The position numbers and the translations under genes are program-made. From Streptomyces sp. NBC_01445 (GTDB taxonomy: Bacteria > Actinomycetota > Actinomycetes > Streptomycetales > Streptomycetaceae): DNA of 64,000 bases. Location: the NCBI RefSeq assembly GCF_035918235.1, contig NZ_CP109485.1, positions 9,765,001 through 9,829,000 of the forward strand. The letters are read 5' to 3'. The notes below the pieces were generated by a model that worked only from the letters and a program-made list of their open reading frames with translations, searched no databases and was not told the DNA's origin. Below, one piece after another: positions 25,545-34,177 of this stretch; the first letter of the stretch is position 1, and each line of letters begins with the position of its first letter.

Positions 25545-26410
25545 CACAGATGCGCCTCGGCGGCGTCGAGATTCCCCGCGCGTCGGGGCGCCGAGTGCCA
25601 GGCCGAGTTCGGCCGTCTGCTCCGCCGGCCGGTTGCCCTGCTCGATCGCGAGCCGCAGCGCACGCCGGTGGAACTCTCCCCGCTCGTGGCAACAGGCCGG
25701 GATCGGCGCGCAGGCGGCTCAGCTCGTCGGGGTGACGCAGCAGGGTGAGCACGCCATTGGCGATCAGATTGACCGTGGTCTCGTGTCCGGCGAGGAACAA
25801 CAGGACGGCGGTGGACGCCAGTTCCACTTCGGTGAGCTGCAAGGCGGGGTCCGGTTCGTTGACGAAGTCGGAGAGCATATCGCCGGTGGGCCGGCCACGA
25901 CCTGCTCGGCGAGGCCGACCAGGTACTGGCCCAGCTCCTGCCGGGCCTGACGGGACGCCCGGTCCCTTTCGGTGGTGTCACTGACGGGCCCGATGTCTGC
26001 ACCCGCGATGATCGCGGCGGTCCATGCGTGGAACAGATGCTCGTCCTCGGGCGGGACGCCGAGCAGGCGGCAGATCAGGTGATGGGCAGCGGGCAGATCG
26101 AAGTCGGCGACGACATCGATCTGCCGGCCCTCCTGGAAATCTTCCGCCAGACCCTTCGTGAGCTGGACGATCTCGCCGCGCAAGGCAGCGACCCGGCCCG
26201 GGCTGTGCGGCGGACCGAACGGTCGCATGGCCGCGTTGCGCAGCCACCTGCCGCCGCCCTTCGTGGCACTCGACGACCCCGAGCACCACAGGGTGCACCT
26301 CGTAGGGAGAAGGCGCGGTGCGGGAGCGCGGATCAGCACTCATCCGAGGATCGTGCAGCAGCGCGGCGACCTGGTGGTACGTGCCGAGCCGACCGTATAG
26401 CTGCCATCCG
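25545..26410 (-). pseudogene. Broken second cytochrome P450
   Basis: Read downward from 26410, the pieces are LYGRLGTYHQVAALLHDPR, RRLAM-like then AMRPFGPPHSPGRVAALRGE, and VVADFDLPAAHHLICRLLGV with PPEDEHLFHAWTAAIIAG. After a frame change LSDFVNEPDPALQL continues, with the I-helix LLFLAGHETTVNLIANGVL. At least three frame breaks occur. The ExxR and heme-cysteine regions are gone: after LSRLRADPGLL the sequence switches to FHRRALRLAIEQGNRPAEQT, which looks like a TPR-type regulator fragment. It lies 25 nt past the ferredoxin reductase, so it was probably the terminal oxidase of that operon. Confidence 0.8.
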
Positions 26411-26435
26411 CCTGCTGTATGGGACGGGCAGCGGG

Positions 26436-27803
26436 TCAGCGCATGGGTTGCACCACGGTCAGCCGGCGGTCGGGCAGGTATCCGGTGAGCGCCACGGTGG
26501 GGCCGTGGGAGAGTACGGAAGGATCCGGCACATCGGAGGGGATCGGTACGTCGGCCGCGATCGCGCGGTCCGCCGCGCCGGGTGGGGGCGGGAACGGCGC
26601 GGCTGTCTCGATCAGGTGCCGGTAGTAGTCCAGTGACTTGGCCATGTCGACGGTGACGGCGGCGGTGACCCGCCCCTGGTAGCCGTAGACCATTGCCAGG
26701 CGGCGCGCCTCCAGAGAGCCCTGGGCGATGACCACGTGGTCGGAGTAGGTGGGCACGCCCACAGATTTGATGTTGAGTCCGAACTGGGTCGACCAGAACG
26801 TCGGGATGGCCAGGTGCGGGCGCCGCAAGGGCCCCGGATTGACCATGTTGTGGGCCGCCACCTCGGCCTGCTCGACCGCGTTGCCCCAGTGCTCCAGGGA
26901 GAGCATCTGGTAGCCGAACAGCGGGTGCGGGAAGCGGGAGACGTCACCGGCCGCGAAGACGTCGTCGGTGACGATCCCGTACATGTTGAAGGCGCGGCAG
27001 CCGGCGTCGCAGGCGAGCCCGCGCGGGCCCGCCGCGAGCCCGGAGTCCGCCAGCCACTCGACGTTGCGGATCGCGCCCAGGGCCACGACGCACACGTCGG
27101 CGTCGACGCGGCTGCCGTCGGACAGGTCGGCGCCGGTGAAGCTGCCGTTCCCGTGCAGGGCGGTGACCGTCACCCCGGTGCGCAGGTCGACGCCGTGGTT
27201 GCGTTGCATGGCTGCGGCGAGTTTCCCGAGGGTGCCGCCGAGCGCGCCCACCAGGGGCGCGGGGCCGCGTTCGGCGACCGTGACCTCCAGCCCCCGTTCC
27301 CGGCAGGCGGAGGCGATCTCCGAGCCGGTGAAGCCGCCGCCGATCACCAGCACGCGCTCCGGCCCGGCGGCCAGCCGCTCGGCCAGCGCTGCGCCGTCCT
27401 CGCAGGTGCGCAGAGTGAATACCCCGTCCAGGGCGCCCTCGTCCTGGTTGGGCCAGGGCCGCGCGCGGGTCCCGGTGGTGATCAGCAGCCGGTCGTACGG
27501 CAGCGACTCGCCGTCATCCAGCAGCACCTGTTTCGCGAGTGGGTCCACGCCGGTGGCGCGTACGCCCAGCCTCCACTCGGCGTCCGGGTCCCGGCGCATC
27601 GGCAGCCCGGTGGTGTCTGCCATCGCCCGCCCGAGCAGCACCTGCTTGGACAGGGGTGGCCGGTCATAAGGCGGGTGAGGCTCGTCCCCGACCACGGTCA
27701 GCGAGCCGGTGAAACCCTCCTCGCGCAGCGCCTCCGCGGCCCTGAGCCCGGCCAGCGAGGCACCGACGATGACGATGCGGCCGTCCTCGAGGTCACCGGG
27801 CAC
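26436..27803 (-). CDS. FAD-dependent ferredoxin reductase
   Basis: This 455-aa enzyme has the FAD motif IVIVGASLAGLRAAEALR at about 10-27, the rubredoxin/ferredoxin reductase signature PPYDRPPLSKQVL, the NAD motif VLVIGGGFTGSEIAS near 160 and the second FAD contact DDVFAAGDVSRFPHP near 295. It passes electrons from NAD(P)H to a ferredoxin for a P450. The GTG start at 27803 overlaps the ferredoxin stop by 11 nt, so translation is coupled. The P450 gene that follows is broken, leaving this pair without its native partner. The C-terminal 40 residues are Pro/Asp-rich and longer than usual. Confidence 0.92.
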   Translation of the reverse strand: MPGDLEDGRIVIVGASLAGLRAAEALREEGFTGSLTVVGDEPHPPYDRPPLSKQVLLGRAMADTTGLPMRRDPDAEWRLGVRATGVDPLAKQVLLDDGESLPYDRLLITTGTRARPWPNQDEGALDGVFTLRTCEDGAALAERLAAGPERVLVIGGGFTGSEIASACRERGLEVTVAERGPAPLVGALGGTLGKLAAAMQRNHGVDLRTGVTVTALHGNGSFTGADLSDGSRVDADVCVVALGAIRNVEWLADSGLAAGPRGLACDAGCRAFNMYGIVTDDVFAAGDVSRFPHPLFGYQMLSLEHWGNAVEQAEVAAHNMVNPGPLRRPHLAIPTFWSTQFGLNIKSVGVPTYSDHVVIAQGSLEARRLAMVYGYQGRVTAAVTVDMAKSLDYYRHLIETAAPFPPPPGAADRAIAADVPIPSDVPDPSVLSHGPTVALTGYLPDRRLTVVQPMR

Positions 27804-28002
27804 CGCTGCTCACCTCTTCCCCGAGGAGGATCGCCTGCACCGGGCACGCCGCCGCGGCCTGGCGCACGCGCTCGACCTGGTCGTCGGGGACGGCCGTGGC
27901 GTACAGCAGCCCCTCCTCGCCGTGCAGCTCGAATACGTCCGGCGCGAGAAAGACGCACTGTGCGTAGCCCTGGCAGCGCGTGAGGTCCACCACGGTCTGC
28001 AT
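27793..28002 (-). CDS. 3Fe-4S/4Fe-4S ferredoxin for P450
   Basis: This 69-aa acidic protein has CQGYAQC (C10, C16) and CP at C53, the C-x5-C...CP pattern of bacterial P450 ferredoxins. The central position 13, which decides 3Fe-4S versus 4Fe-4S when it is Cys, is Tyr, so a 3Fe-4S cluster is likely. It shuttles electrons from the overlapping reductase to a P450. The ATG at 28002 has GGGAG at 8 nt; a GTG 9 nt upstream is too close to the site. It is the first gene of the minus-strand operon. Confidence 0.9.
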   Translation of the reverse strand: MQTVVDLTRCQGYAQCVFLAPDVFELHGEEGLLYATAVPDDQVERVRQAAAACPVQAILLGEEVSSGAR

Positions 28003-28109
28003 CCCCACCACTCCCTCGGTTGTCTCACCCCTCCTTCCAGCATGGGGCCAGACCTGGGGGCCCGCACGCCAGCCCTCCGGGGGCGGAAATCGGCCGGGCC
28101 ACGTTCAGG

Positions 28110-28372
28110 CCGCAGTCACGCTGACCAAGTACGAGGACAACGCCAAACCGTCGCGGGACATCTTCGCGGCACCCGACGGACAGCGCCTGGTCGCGGCTGA
28201 GTTCACGATCCTCAGCACTGGCGACGCCACCTACGAAGACCCCGGCAACCTGGAGGCGAAGGTCATCGCCCCGACCGGGAAGGTGTACGCCGGTATGCCC
28301 GGCGACCCCACCGGCGGTGAGTCCCTGGACCTCACCCTGATCCTCCAGCCGGGCGAGAAGTCGACCGCCTGA
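28110..28372 (+). pseudogene. DUF4352-like domain fragment
   Basis: The plus strand reads VTLTKYEDNAKPSRDIFAA, then PDGQRLVAAEFTILSTGDAT, then LEAKVIAPTGKVYAGMPG and LILQPGEKSTA, then a stop. This is the immunoglobulin-like DUF4352 fold of secreted actinobacterial lipoproteins. The signal peptide upstream and the last strands downstream are missing. It overlaps no better gene. Confidence 0.55.
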
Positions 28373-28494
28373 GGTGATCGCGTACCGAGCACCGTCTGCT
28401 TCCGTTGGAGTGAAGAAGTCGATGAGCCGCTGCCCTCGACGCCTCGACGCGTAATGGTTCCTCTGAGGCAATCCACAACGAAGGGAGCAGAGTT

Positions 28495-28950
28495 GTGCGT
28501 ATGAGGCGTATCGGAACAATCCTGGGCGCTGCCGCGCTCACCATGCTGACGATTCCGGCGAACGCTCAGGCCGCAGCAGTCGCCTGCGGCGGTGGTGTGT
28601 CGACCGGCCGGGTGGCCGTCAACGGATGCATCAGCGCCCAACGCGGAAAGGAAGGCCGAATTTACACTCGGGAGATCACGGCGCACGTCAAGGCGCGCAA
28701 CACGGGGCCGAGGGCCGCGAACCTCTCCTACGAGGCGTTCTTTCGTGTCGTCGACGGTGGTCACTGGGTGAAGTTGGGCAGCGGTCGCACCTATGTCCCG
28801 GCGGGTGGGACCGTCGAGCCCACGGAGGTGGGTAGCTCGACTCGGGTGTGCGCGCCCGGTGTGAAGGTCGAGATTCGCGTACACGCCCGTGCCGACGGGG
28901 CCGCCTGGAGCGGCTGGTCAACCGCCGGCACGGCGCAGTGCCAGACCTGA
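28495..28950 (+). CDS. Small secreted protein of unknown function
   Basis: This 151-aa protein has a classical signal peptide (IGTILGAAALTMLTIPANAQ, cut after AQA). The mature part has four cysteines (VACGGG, NGCISA, RVCAPG, AQCQT) that could form two disulfides, and strand-rich motifs such as REITAHVKARNTGPRAANL and WVKLGSGRTYVPAGGTVEP. No family is recognised. The GTG at 28495 is preceded by AGGGAG at 7 nt; an ATG 6 nt later is possible. It stands alone between remnants. Confidence 0.75.
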   Translation: MRMRRIGTILGAAALTMLTIPANAQAAAVACGGGVSTGRVAVNGCISAQRGKEGRIYTREITAHVKARNTGPRAANLSYEAFFRVVDGGHWVKLGSGRTYVPAGGTVEPTEVGSSTRVCAPGVKVEIRVHARADGAAWSGWSTAGTAQCQT

Positions 28951-29455
28951 GCGGCTGAACATGCGATGCCCGAAGGCCGGGGGTTGATCCTGGGGAAGCT
29001 TCGCCCGAAGTGCGCGCTGGTCCCGGCGGGCCGCAGTTCGTCTCGCCGGACCGGATGAGGAGCGTCCGGCGGGGCGACGGGCATTTTGAGGGCGACGCAC
29101 CGGCTGGGCCAGGCCACCTCGATCTGGCTCGCCGGCGTCCCCGCCCGCGTGTGGCGGCATATCGAGAACCAACACTGGCCGACATCACCGACCGCGCCGG
29201 CACCCCGGCTGGCGCACCGCACCGCATGGACCGACGTCGAAATCCGCTGCCACCACGAACCACGAATACTTCATCGACGAGTGAGCCCGCCGATTCGACT
29301 GCGCGGCCTTCGATCTACGGTTCGTGGCTTTCGCCCTCGCTCGAAGTCGGCAAGAGCGCCGCAGTGCCGCTATTCCCTAGATCCCTAGAGGGGCGGCGGC
29401 GTCCTCGCCACGGTGCGAAGCCGCCGCCCACCCTCCGCCCCGACCCTTGCCTAAC
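28951..29455. other. Intergenic stretch, no gene supported
   Basis: Open frames on both strands are Arg/Pro rich with no homology I recognise. The right end leads into the operator-like repeats of the DUF2975 gene. Confidence 0.4.
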
Positions 29456-29492
29456 CTATCGAAAGTCGATAGATTCTCATCGTAACTCGATG
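29456..29492. promoter_or_regulatory. Two operator-like repeats ATCG-N5-CGAT
   Basis: CTATCGA-AAG-TCGATAG at 29456-29472 is a perfect palindrome, and CATCG-TAACT-CGATG at 29478-29492 is a second. Both fit ATCG-N5-CGAT, and their centres are 21 bp apart, two helical turns. They lie directly upstream of the DUF2975 start and are candidate sites for the XRE protein encoded second in the operon. Confidence 0.6.
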
Positions 29493-29504
29493 GAAGGATG
29501 GGTC

Positions 29505-29996
29505 GTGGGAAAGCTGACAGTGCGTGCGCTGCGCGCCGTGCTCGTGGTGGTACTGACCGGCACCGTGTTCGTACAGGCATCGATGGTGTGGGTGTTGGTC
29601 AGTGGGAGCGACCCGGAGGACGGGTCGCTCCCACTGACTCCGCTACGCGTGATCACGATCCTGGGCATGGTGTCGGCCCAGGTCGCCCTGGTCTGCGTAT
29701 GGCGGCTGGTGACGATGGTGCGACGCGGAACCGTGTTCTCCCACGCCGCCTTCCGGTACGTGGACGCCGTGATCGGCGCGATCGTGGCGGCTGCCCTCCT
29801 GTGGTTCGCGGTCACGGTCCTCAATGCGCCGGGCCAGCGGGACGACCCGGGTGTCACCCTCATCATGGGCGGGATCGCCCTGGCCATCCTGGGGGTCGCG
29901 CTCATCGTGCTCGTGCTGCGGATGCTGCTCGCCCAGGCCGTCGCGCGCGACGGCGAAGCGGCGCAGATGCAGGCCGAGTTGGACGAGGTGATCTGA
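29505..29996 (+). CDS. DUF2975 membrane protein
   Basis: This 163-aa protein has four transmembrane segments: AVLVVVLTGTVFVQASMVWV, ITILGMVSAQVALVCVWRLV, AVIGAIVAAALLWFAVTVL and IMGGIALAILGVALIVLVL. The VWRLVTMVRRGTVFS loop is typical of DUF2975. The function is unknown; members are almost always paired with a small XRE regulator, as here. The GTG at 29505 has GAAGG 8 nt upstream; an ATG at 29490 is in frame but lies inside the second operator repeat. The stop overlaps the next start by one base (TGATG). Confidence 0.85.
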   Translation: MGKLTVRALRAVLVVVLTGTVFVQASMVWVLVSGSDPEDGSLPLTPLRVITILGMVSAQVALVCVWRLVTMVRRGTVFSHAAFRYVDAVIGAIVAAALLWFAVTVLNAPGQRDDPGVTLIMGGIALAILGVALIVLVLRMLLAQAVARDGEAAQMQAELDEVI

Positions 29997-30217
29997 TGGC
30001 GATCGCCGTCGACATCGACGTGATGCTGGCCAGGCGGAAGATGTCCGTGGGCGAGCTCGCGGAGCGCGTAGGGATCACTCCCGCCAACCTGGCGGTGCTC
30101 AAGAACGGCCGCGCCAAGGCGGTGCGCTTCGCGACGCTCGCCGCGCTGTGCGAGGTGCTCAAGTGCCAGCCGGGGGACCTGCTGCGCTGGGAGGCCGAGG
30201 ACGCCGCGGGCGGATGA
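29996..30217 (+). CDS. Small XRE-family regulator (YozG-like)
   Basis: This 73-aa protein is a single helix-turn-helix domain: VMLARRKMSVGELAERVGIT, then PANLAVLKNGRAKAVRFATL, then CEVLKCQPGDLLRW. This is the YozG/Cro-like form that accompanies DUF2975 proteins. Its ATG overlaps the DUF2975 stop, so the two are translated together. By analogy with other small XRE proteins it probably binds its own promoter; the ATCG-N5-CGAT pair at 29456-29492 is the obvious candidate. Confidence 0.9.
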   Translation: MAIAVDIDVMLARRKMSVGELAERVGITPANLAVLKNGRAKAVRFATLAALCEVLKCQPGDLLRWEAEDAAGG

Positions 30218-30442
30218 CGTGCCCCGGGGCGGCCGTGAATACGCTTGGTACCGTCGGCCCGTGACACGGCACGTGGACCGCATGGACGTGGATCGCCGAT
30301 CACCCGCAGCACCGTCCCGACCGCGTTGGGTGGATACCGGTTGACCTGCACCGCACCGTCCTGGTCGACGATCCCGACCTGCGAACGCCCCCACCGCAAA
30401 CCCCCGTCCTTCCAGCGCGGGGGTTCGCCGTTGGGCGGGCAG

Positions 30443-30810
30443 TCAGGGCTTCGCCGTAGTCAGGCTGCCCTCATTCACTATGCATGGCACAAGCCTCGGC
30501 TGAATTCGTTGATCGTCGAGGTTCGCGAACGGGGCGAAACCGCCCGTTTCCTCGCTAGGCCGGGTGATATCGATCTGGATCGCGGCGACCATGTCGAAGG
30601 AGTCCACCTTGCCTCGGGCCCTGCGCTTGAGGGTTGCGCCGGCGACGGCGCCGGTGGCACCTACTTCTTCTGCGGTGAAGGCGGCGAGGAACGTCCGATC
30701 CTGTATGCCGACTCCGAAGTAGGTGCGGCGCTGGTTGCGATCGGTCTGTCCGGGCTCCTGCGGCTGCTGCTGGTCGCCCTCTGGTGGCGCGGCGTGGCTG
30801 CCGAGCGTTC
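30443..30810 (-). other. Orphan minus-strand coding remnant
   Basis: After an in-frame stop near 30812 the minus strand reads GSHAAPPEGDQQQPQEPGQT, then RTYFGVGIQDRTFLAAFTAE, then ATGAVAGATLKRRARGKVD and FDMVAAIQIDITRP, ending at a TGA at 30443. It looks like a real globular C-terminal domain behind a Pro/Gln linker. No plausible start codon or ribosome binding site is present, and I do not recognise the family. Confidence 0.35.
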
Positions 30811-30982
30811 ACGGCCGAGGAGAGTCGCGAGCTGGCGGTCGAGTACCCGGAGGACATGCCGGACCTCGTGCCCCGCCGACCGTGCCGCCGCTGCTCTGGG
30901 CGTTATGTGCCCTGGTGTTGGGGCCGTCTGCAGCTGACGGAAATGGGGTGACCCTGGCGCACCCTCTCGATAAAGTCGGGCA

Positions 30983-31534
30983 ATGCCCGAGCTGAAGCGG
31001 CTGCATGCCGACCACGCCTCGGCGGTCCTGGCTTTCGAGCTGGAGAACCGCGCCTACTTCGCTGCCTCGGTCTCCGACCGCGGCGACACCTTCTTCGACC
31101 AGTTCACCGACCGGTACCGCGCTTTGCTGGCTGAGCAGGAAGCCGGCATCTGCGCCTTCTACGTGCTCGTCGCCGAACAGGGCTCGGTACTCGGCAGGTT
31201 CAACCTGTACGACTTGGAGGACGGCGCTGCCAGACTCGGCTACCGGGTCGCGGAGCGGGTCGCCGGACGCGGCGTGGCGACCGCGACCGTCCGGGAGCTG
31301 TGCCGGCTGGCGGCGGCCCGGCACGGGCTGCGCACACTGCGGGCGGCCACAACCCGCCAGAACGCCGCGTCCCAGAAGGTGCTGACCAAAGCCGAGTTCG
31401 TCCCTGTCGGCCCGGCCGACCCTGCCCACCTCGGCGGTAAGCCAGGCACCTGGTATCAGCGCGACCTGGTGCTCCAGCCGTACAGCACGAACTTGCTGGG
31501 GGACCGACCACAGGAAGGCGGCGGCCACCGCTGA
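30983..31534 (+). CDS. GNAT-family N-acetyltransferase (RimJ-like)
   Basis: This 183-aa protein begins MPELKRLHADHASAVLAFE. The acetyl-CoA loop is GYRVAERVAGRGVATATVRE near residues 85-105, matching the Q/RxxGxG/A motif. The C-terminal TRQNAASQKVLTKAEFVPV is the GNAT N-S-x-x-V/L-x-x-G/A-F strand-helix. It transfers an acetyl group from acetyl-CoA to an amine; proteins of this subgroup modify ribosomal protein termini or small molecules, and the substrate here is unknown. The last 20 residues after YQRDLVLQP are extra. The start ATG lies 20 nt after a run of A/T-rich sequence with no strong site. Confidence 0.82.
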   Translation: MPELKRLHADHASAVLAFELENRAYFAASVSDRGDTFFDQFTDRYRALLAEQEAGICAFYVLVAEQGSVLGRFNLYDLEDGAARLGYRVAERVAGRGVATATVRELCRLAAARHGLRTLRAATTRQNAASQKVLTKAEFVPVGPADPAHLGGKPGTWYQRDLVLQPYSTNLLGDRPQEGGGHR

Positions 31535-31565
31535 CCATCGGTATGCGAAGACTAACGATCTTGCG

Positions 31566-32400
31566 ATGGTCGCTGGTCACAACGCAGACCCTGCCTGGTG
31601 GCAGGAGGCGCTCGAGGTTCTGATGGGCGGGATGGCGGGCCGGCTCTCGCAGGTGGAGCTCCGGCGCCGGGCGAGGGACTTGGTGCTGGGGCTGCTGTCG
31701 GACCTGCCGCGCAAGAACTGCTGGACGATTGCGGAGTGGGCCGGTGAGACGACCTCGCACGGCATGCAGAACCTGCTGTGCCGGGTCACATGGGATGTCG
31801 ACGCCGTGCGCGAGTACGTCGTCAGACATCTCTACGACGAGGCGACGGTGCCCGTTGTGGACGAGACCGGCAACGTGACGAAGGGCACCCACACCTGGAC
31901 GCCAGACACCGCATCGGCCGGGTGACCGGCGACGAGGTCTCCGGCGACAACCCGAAACTGCGGGCGGCCGTGGAAGAACGCGGCCTGGGCTACGTGCTTG
32001 CGGTGGCCTGCTCGGCCGAAGTCACCACCAGGGCAGGGACGTTTCGCGCGGACGCGCTGGCCGCGAAGCCGCCCAGGCGGGCCTGGCAGAAGCTGTCGAC
32101 CTGACCGGACGGGAAGGACCACCGCTACTACAACGGGGCCGTCATCGACCTGGCCGACCCTGCGCCGGGACACGGTCAGTTGCTGATCAGACGCAACCAC
32201 ACCACCGGCGAACTCGCCTGCTACCGCTGCCATTCCACCGTGCCGGTCCCGCAGTGCAGCCTGGTCAGGGCGGCCGGCTCCCGGTGGCGGGTGGAGGAAA
32301 CCTTCCAGGCCGAGAAGGGCCTGGCCAGGCTCGATGAACCACCAGGTCCACCGCTACCTGTCCTGGAGCCGCTGGGTCACCCCTCGCCACCCGTCCTTGA
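31566..32400 (+). pseudogene. IS701-family transposase with deletion and frameshifts
   Basis: The start is intact: AGHNADPAWWQEALEVLMGG, DLPRKNCWTIAEWAGETTSH and PVVDETGNVTKGTHTW (first catalytic Asp). At about 31918 it jumps to RVTGDEVSGDNPKLRAAVE, deleting about 60 residues. It then reads GYVLAVACSAEVTT and ALAAKPPRRAWQKLS, shifts frame, and continues YNGAVIDLADPAPGHGQLLI, RAAGSRWRVEETFQAEKGL and RYLSWSRWV. The last catalytic Glu region (RWRVEETFQ) remains, but the frame is broken at least twice. It is inactive. Confidence 0.85.
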
Positions 32401-32768
32401 CCGCGAGCGCTTGCAGAATCGGGAAGCTGAGTTCACGGCCGGTCGTGCGAGTCTGAGCACGGGCCTGTGTGAGCACGACCGCAGTCTCACCGGTGGCAAG
32501 AACTTGCTGCTTACGATCGCGGCGCCATGTATCCACGGGCTGACTGGAGTTCCCGTCAACCCGCTCGCCGCCTTCTGAGAACGGGGTTCACCCGTCAGGA
32601 GGTGCTCAGGCACTGCTCGCACGGTGTTCTGGCAGCGGGGCCACTGTTCGTCGCGTTGGTGGGAAACCGCAGGATGGCCGTCGTGGTCACTTCCCGCTGT
32701 GGCGGCGGCCGGCGGCCGTGCGCCGCATGTGCGCGGTCGCCCGACTTCACCGGATTCCTCCGAGGGTG

Positions 32769-32788
32769 CCCCGGCCTTCAGGCCGGGG
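32769..32788 (+). repeat. Hairpin at the presumed left end of the second TnpB element
   Basis: CCCCGGCC-TTCA-GGCCGGGG is a perfect 8-bp stem with a TTCA loop, followed by AGGAATC. Such hairpins mark the ends of IS200/IS605 elements. It lies 142 nt before the tnpB start. The rest of 32401-32929 shows no gene. Confidence 0.6.
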
Positions 32789-32929
32789 AGGAATCGGAGT
32801 CCTGCGGAGCGGGGCAGGAGAAGCCGATTCGCCGGCAGGGCGGATCGGCGTGCACCCGCCGTGGTGGTGTGGCAGCCCATTTTGGATCTGAGCTCTCAAT
32901 TGTCAGTCCTCCCGGATAGGTTGCTGTTC

Positions 32930-34087
32930 ATGACGACCGCGGCGCAGGAGACGGCAGGTGTGGGGCATGCCCGATACACCTTCCGCCTTCGTGTGTCGTC
33001 CACCGCATCGGGCGCCCTCGAAGCGGAATGGGCGCGGTGCCGGTGGGTGTGGAATGAGTGCTGCGCTCGCTCGAAGAGGGCGCACGCCGAGAACGAGAAG
33101 TGCGGTCCGGCCCGGCTGGACAAGATGCTGACCCAGGCGCGTACCTGTATGGGCTGGCTGCGCGAAGGCTCCAGCGTTGTTCAGCAGCAGTTGATACGCG
33201 ATTTCGCGAAGTCGCGGGCGAAGGCGCTGAAGGACATCAAGGCCGCTGTGCCGATGCGGCAGCGGGCCGGGATGCCCAAGTACAAGAAGAAGCACCAGGA
33301 CGACTTGTCGTTGAACTACACCCAGCGGGGTTTTCGGCTCAAGGACGGCCGCCTGCACTTGGCAGGCGGCATCGCCGTGACGGTCGTGTGGTCGCGTGCC
33401 CTCCCTAAGCCACCCTCCAGCGTCCGCGTCTACCGCGACAGCACCGGAGCTTGGTACGCGTCGTTCGTCGTGGCGAGCATGACCGAGACGCTGCCGGGAA
33501 CCGGCCGGGTGATCGGGATCGACTGGGGTGTGAAGGAGACCGCGACCACCACCAGCGACGACCACGACCTTGCCCACCCGCAGCACGGGAAGAACGCCGC
33601 CCAGCGCTTGGCGCACTATCAGCGGATGATGTCCCGGCGTAAGCCGAAGCGTGGACACGCCGGATCGAAGGGCTACCGCGAGGCGAAGCGGCAGACGGCG
33701 AAGCTGCACAAGAAGGTGGCCCGGCAGCGTCAGGACACCGCCCGCAAGTGGGCCAAGAAAGTCGTCCGCGACCATGACACCCTGGCCGTGGAGGACTTCC
33801 GGCCGAAGTTCCTCGCGAAGTCCACCATGGCCAACAAGGCCGCTGACGCGGCGATCGGCGCGACCAAGACAGCCCTGGTCGAGATGGGCCGTAAGCACGG
33901 CCGGTCCGTGCACCTGGTGCACCCGGCGCACACCACGATGGACTGCGCAGACTGCGGAGCGAGAACCAAGCACGCGCTGCCTCTCTGGGAACGAACGTAT
34001 ACGTGCACCACGTGCGGAGTGTCCCGACCTCGGGACAAAAACTCAGCCCGTGTGATGCTCGTCCGGGCTGGTCTCTGTCCCGGCTAG
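32930..34087 (+). CDS. tnpB: TnpB RNA-guided endonuclease, second element, without TnpA
   Basis: This 385-aa protein has the RuvC triad D198 (IGIDWGVKETATT), E288 (TLAVEDFRPKF) and D369 (RPRDKNSARVML). The zinc finger has CADCG and CTTCG. The N-terminal part YTFRLRVSSTASGALEAEW and WNECCARSK is the RNA-recognition region. It is full length with no frame break, so probably active. It differs strongly from the other two TnpBs here, so the three entered independently. The ATG at 32930 has only a weak GGATAGG upstream. The right-end hairpin is at 34145-34160. No tnpA gene accompanies it. Confidence 0.9.
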   Translation: MTTAAQETAGVGHARYTFRLRVSSTASGALEAEWARCRWVWNECCARSKRAHAENEKCGPARLDKMLTQARTCMGWLREGSSVVQQQLIRDFAKSRAKALKDIKAAVPMRQRAGMPKYKKKHQDDLSLNYTQRGFRLKDGRLHLAGGIAVTVVWSRALPKPPSSVRVYRDSTGAWYASFVVASMTETLPGTGRVIGIDWGVKETATTTSDDHDLAHPQHGKNAAQRLAHYQRMMSRRKPKRGHAGSKGYREAKRQTAKLHKKVARQRQDTARKWAKKVVRDHDTLAVEDFRPKFLAKSTMANKAADAAIGATKTALVEMGRKHGRSVHLVHPAHTTMDCADCGARTKHALPLWERTYTCTTCGVSRPRDKNSARVMLVRAGLCPG

Positions 34088-34170
34088 TGCTGATCGTGTA
34101 AGACCTGTATCCCCGCCAGGGATCAGGCGACGTGAGCTAGGAATCCCCCTTAGCTGGGGGAGGTTTCAAC
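34088..34170 (+). ncRNA. Predicted omega-RNA 3' part and right end of the second TnpB element
   Basis: After the tnpB stop, a hairpin CCCCC-TTAGCT-GGGGG at 34145-34160 is followed by AGGTTTCAAC, which should be the element terminus at about 34170. The guide would be the next bases (tgtcgggtcagggtgcg), which run into the stop of the SnoaL gene at 34178. Confidence 0.5.
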
Positions 34171-34177
34171 TGTCGGG

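Noticed and set aside
26736..27983. 415-codon plus-strand open frame over the ferredoxin reductase
   Set aside because: It is an antisense shadow of the reductase; no domain or ribosome binding site.
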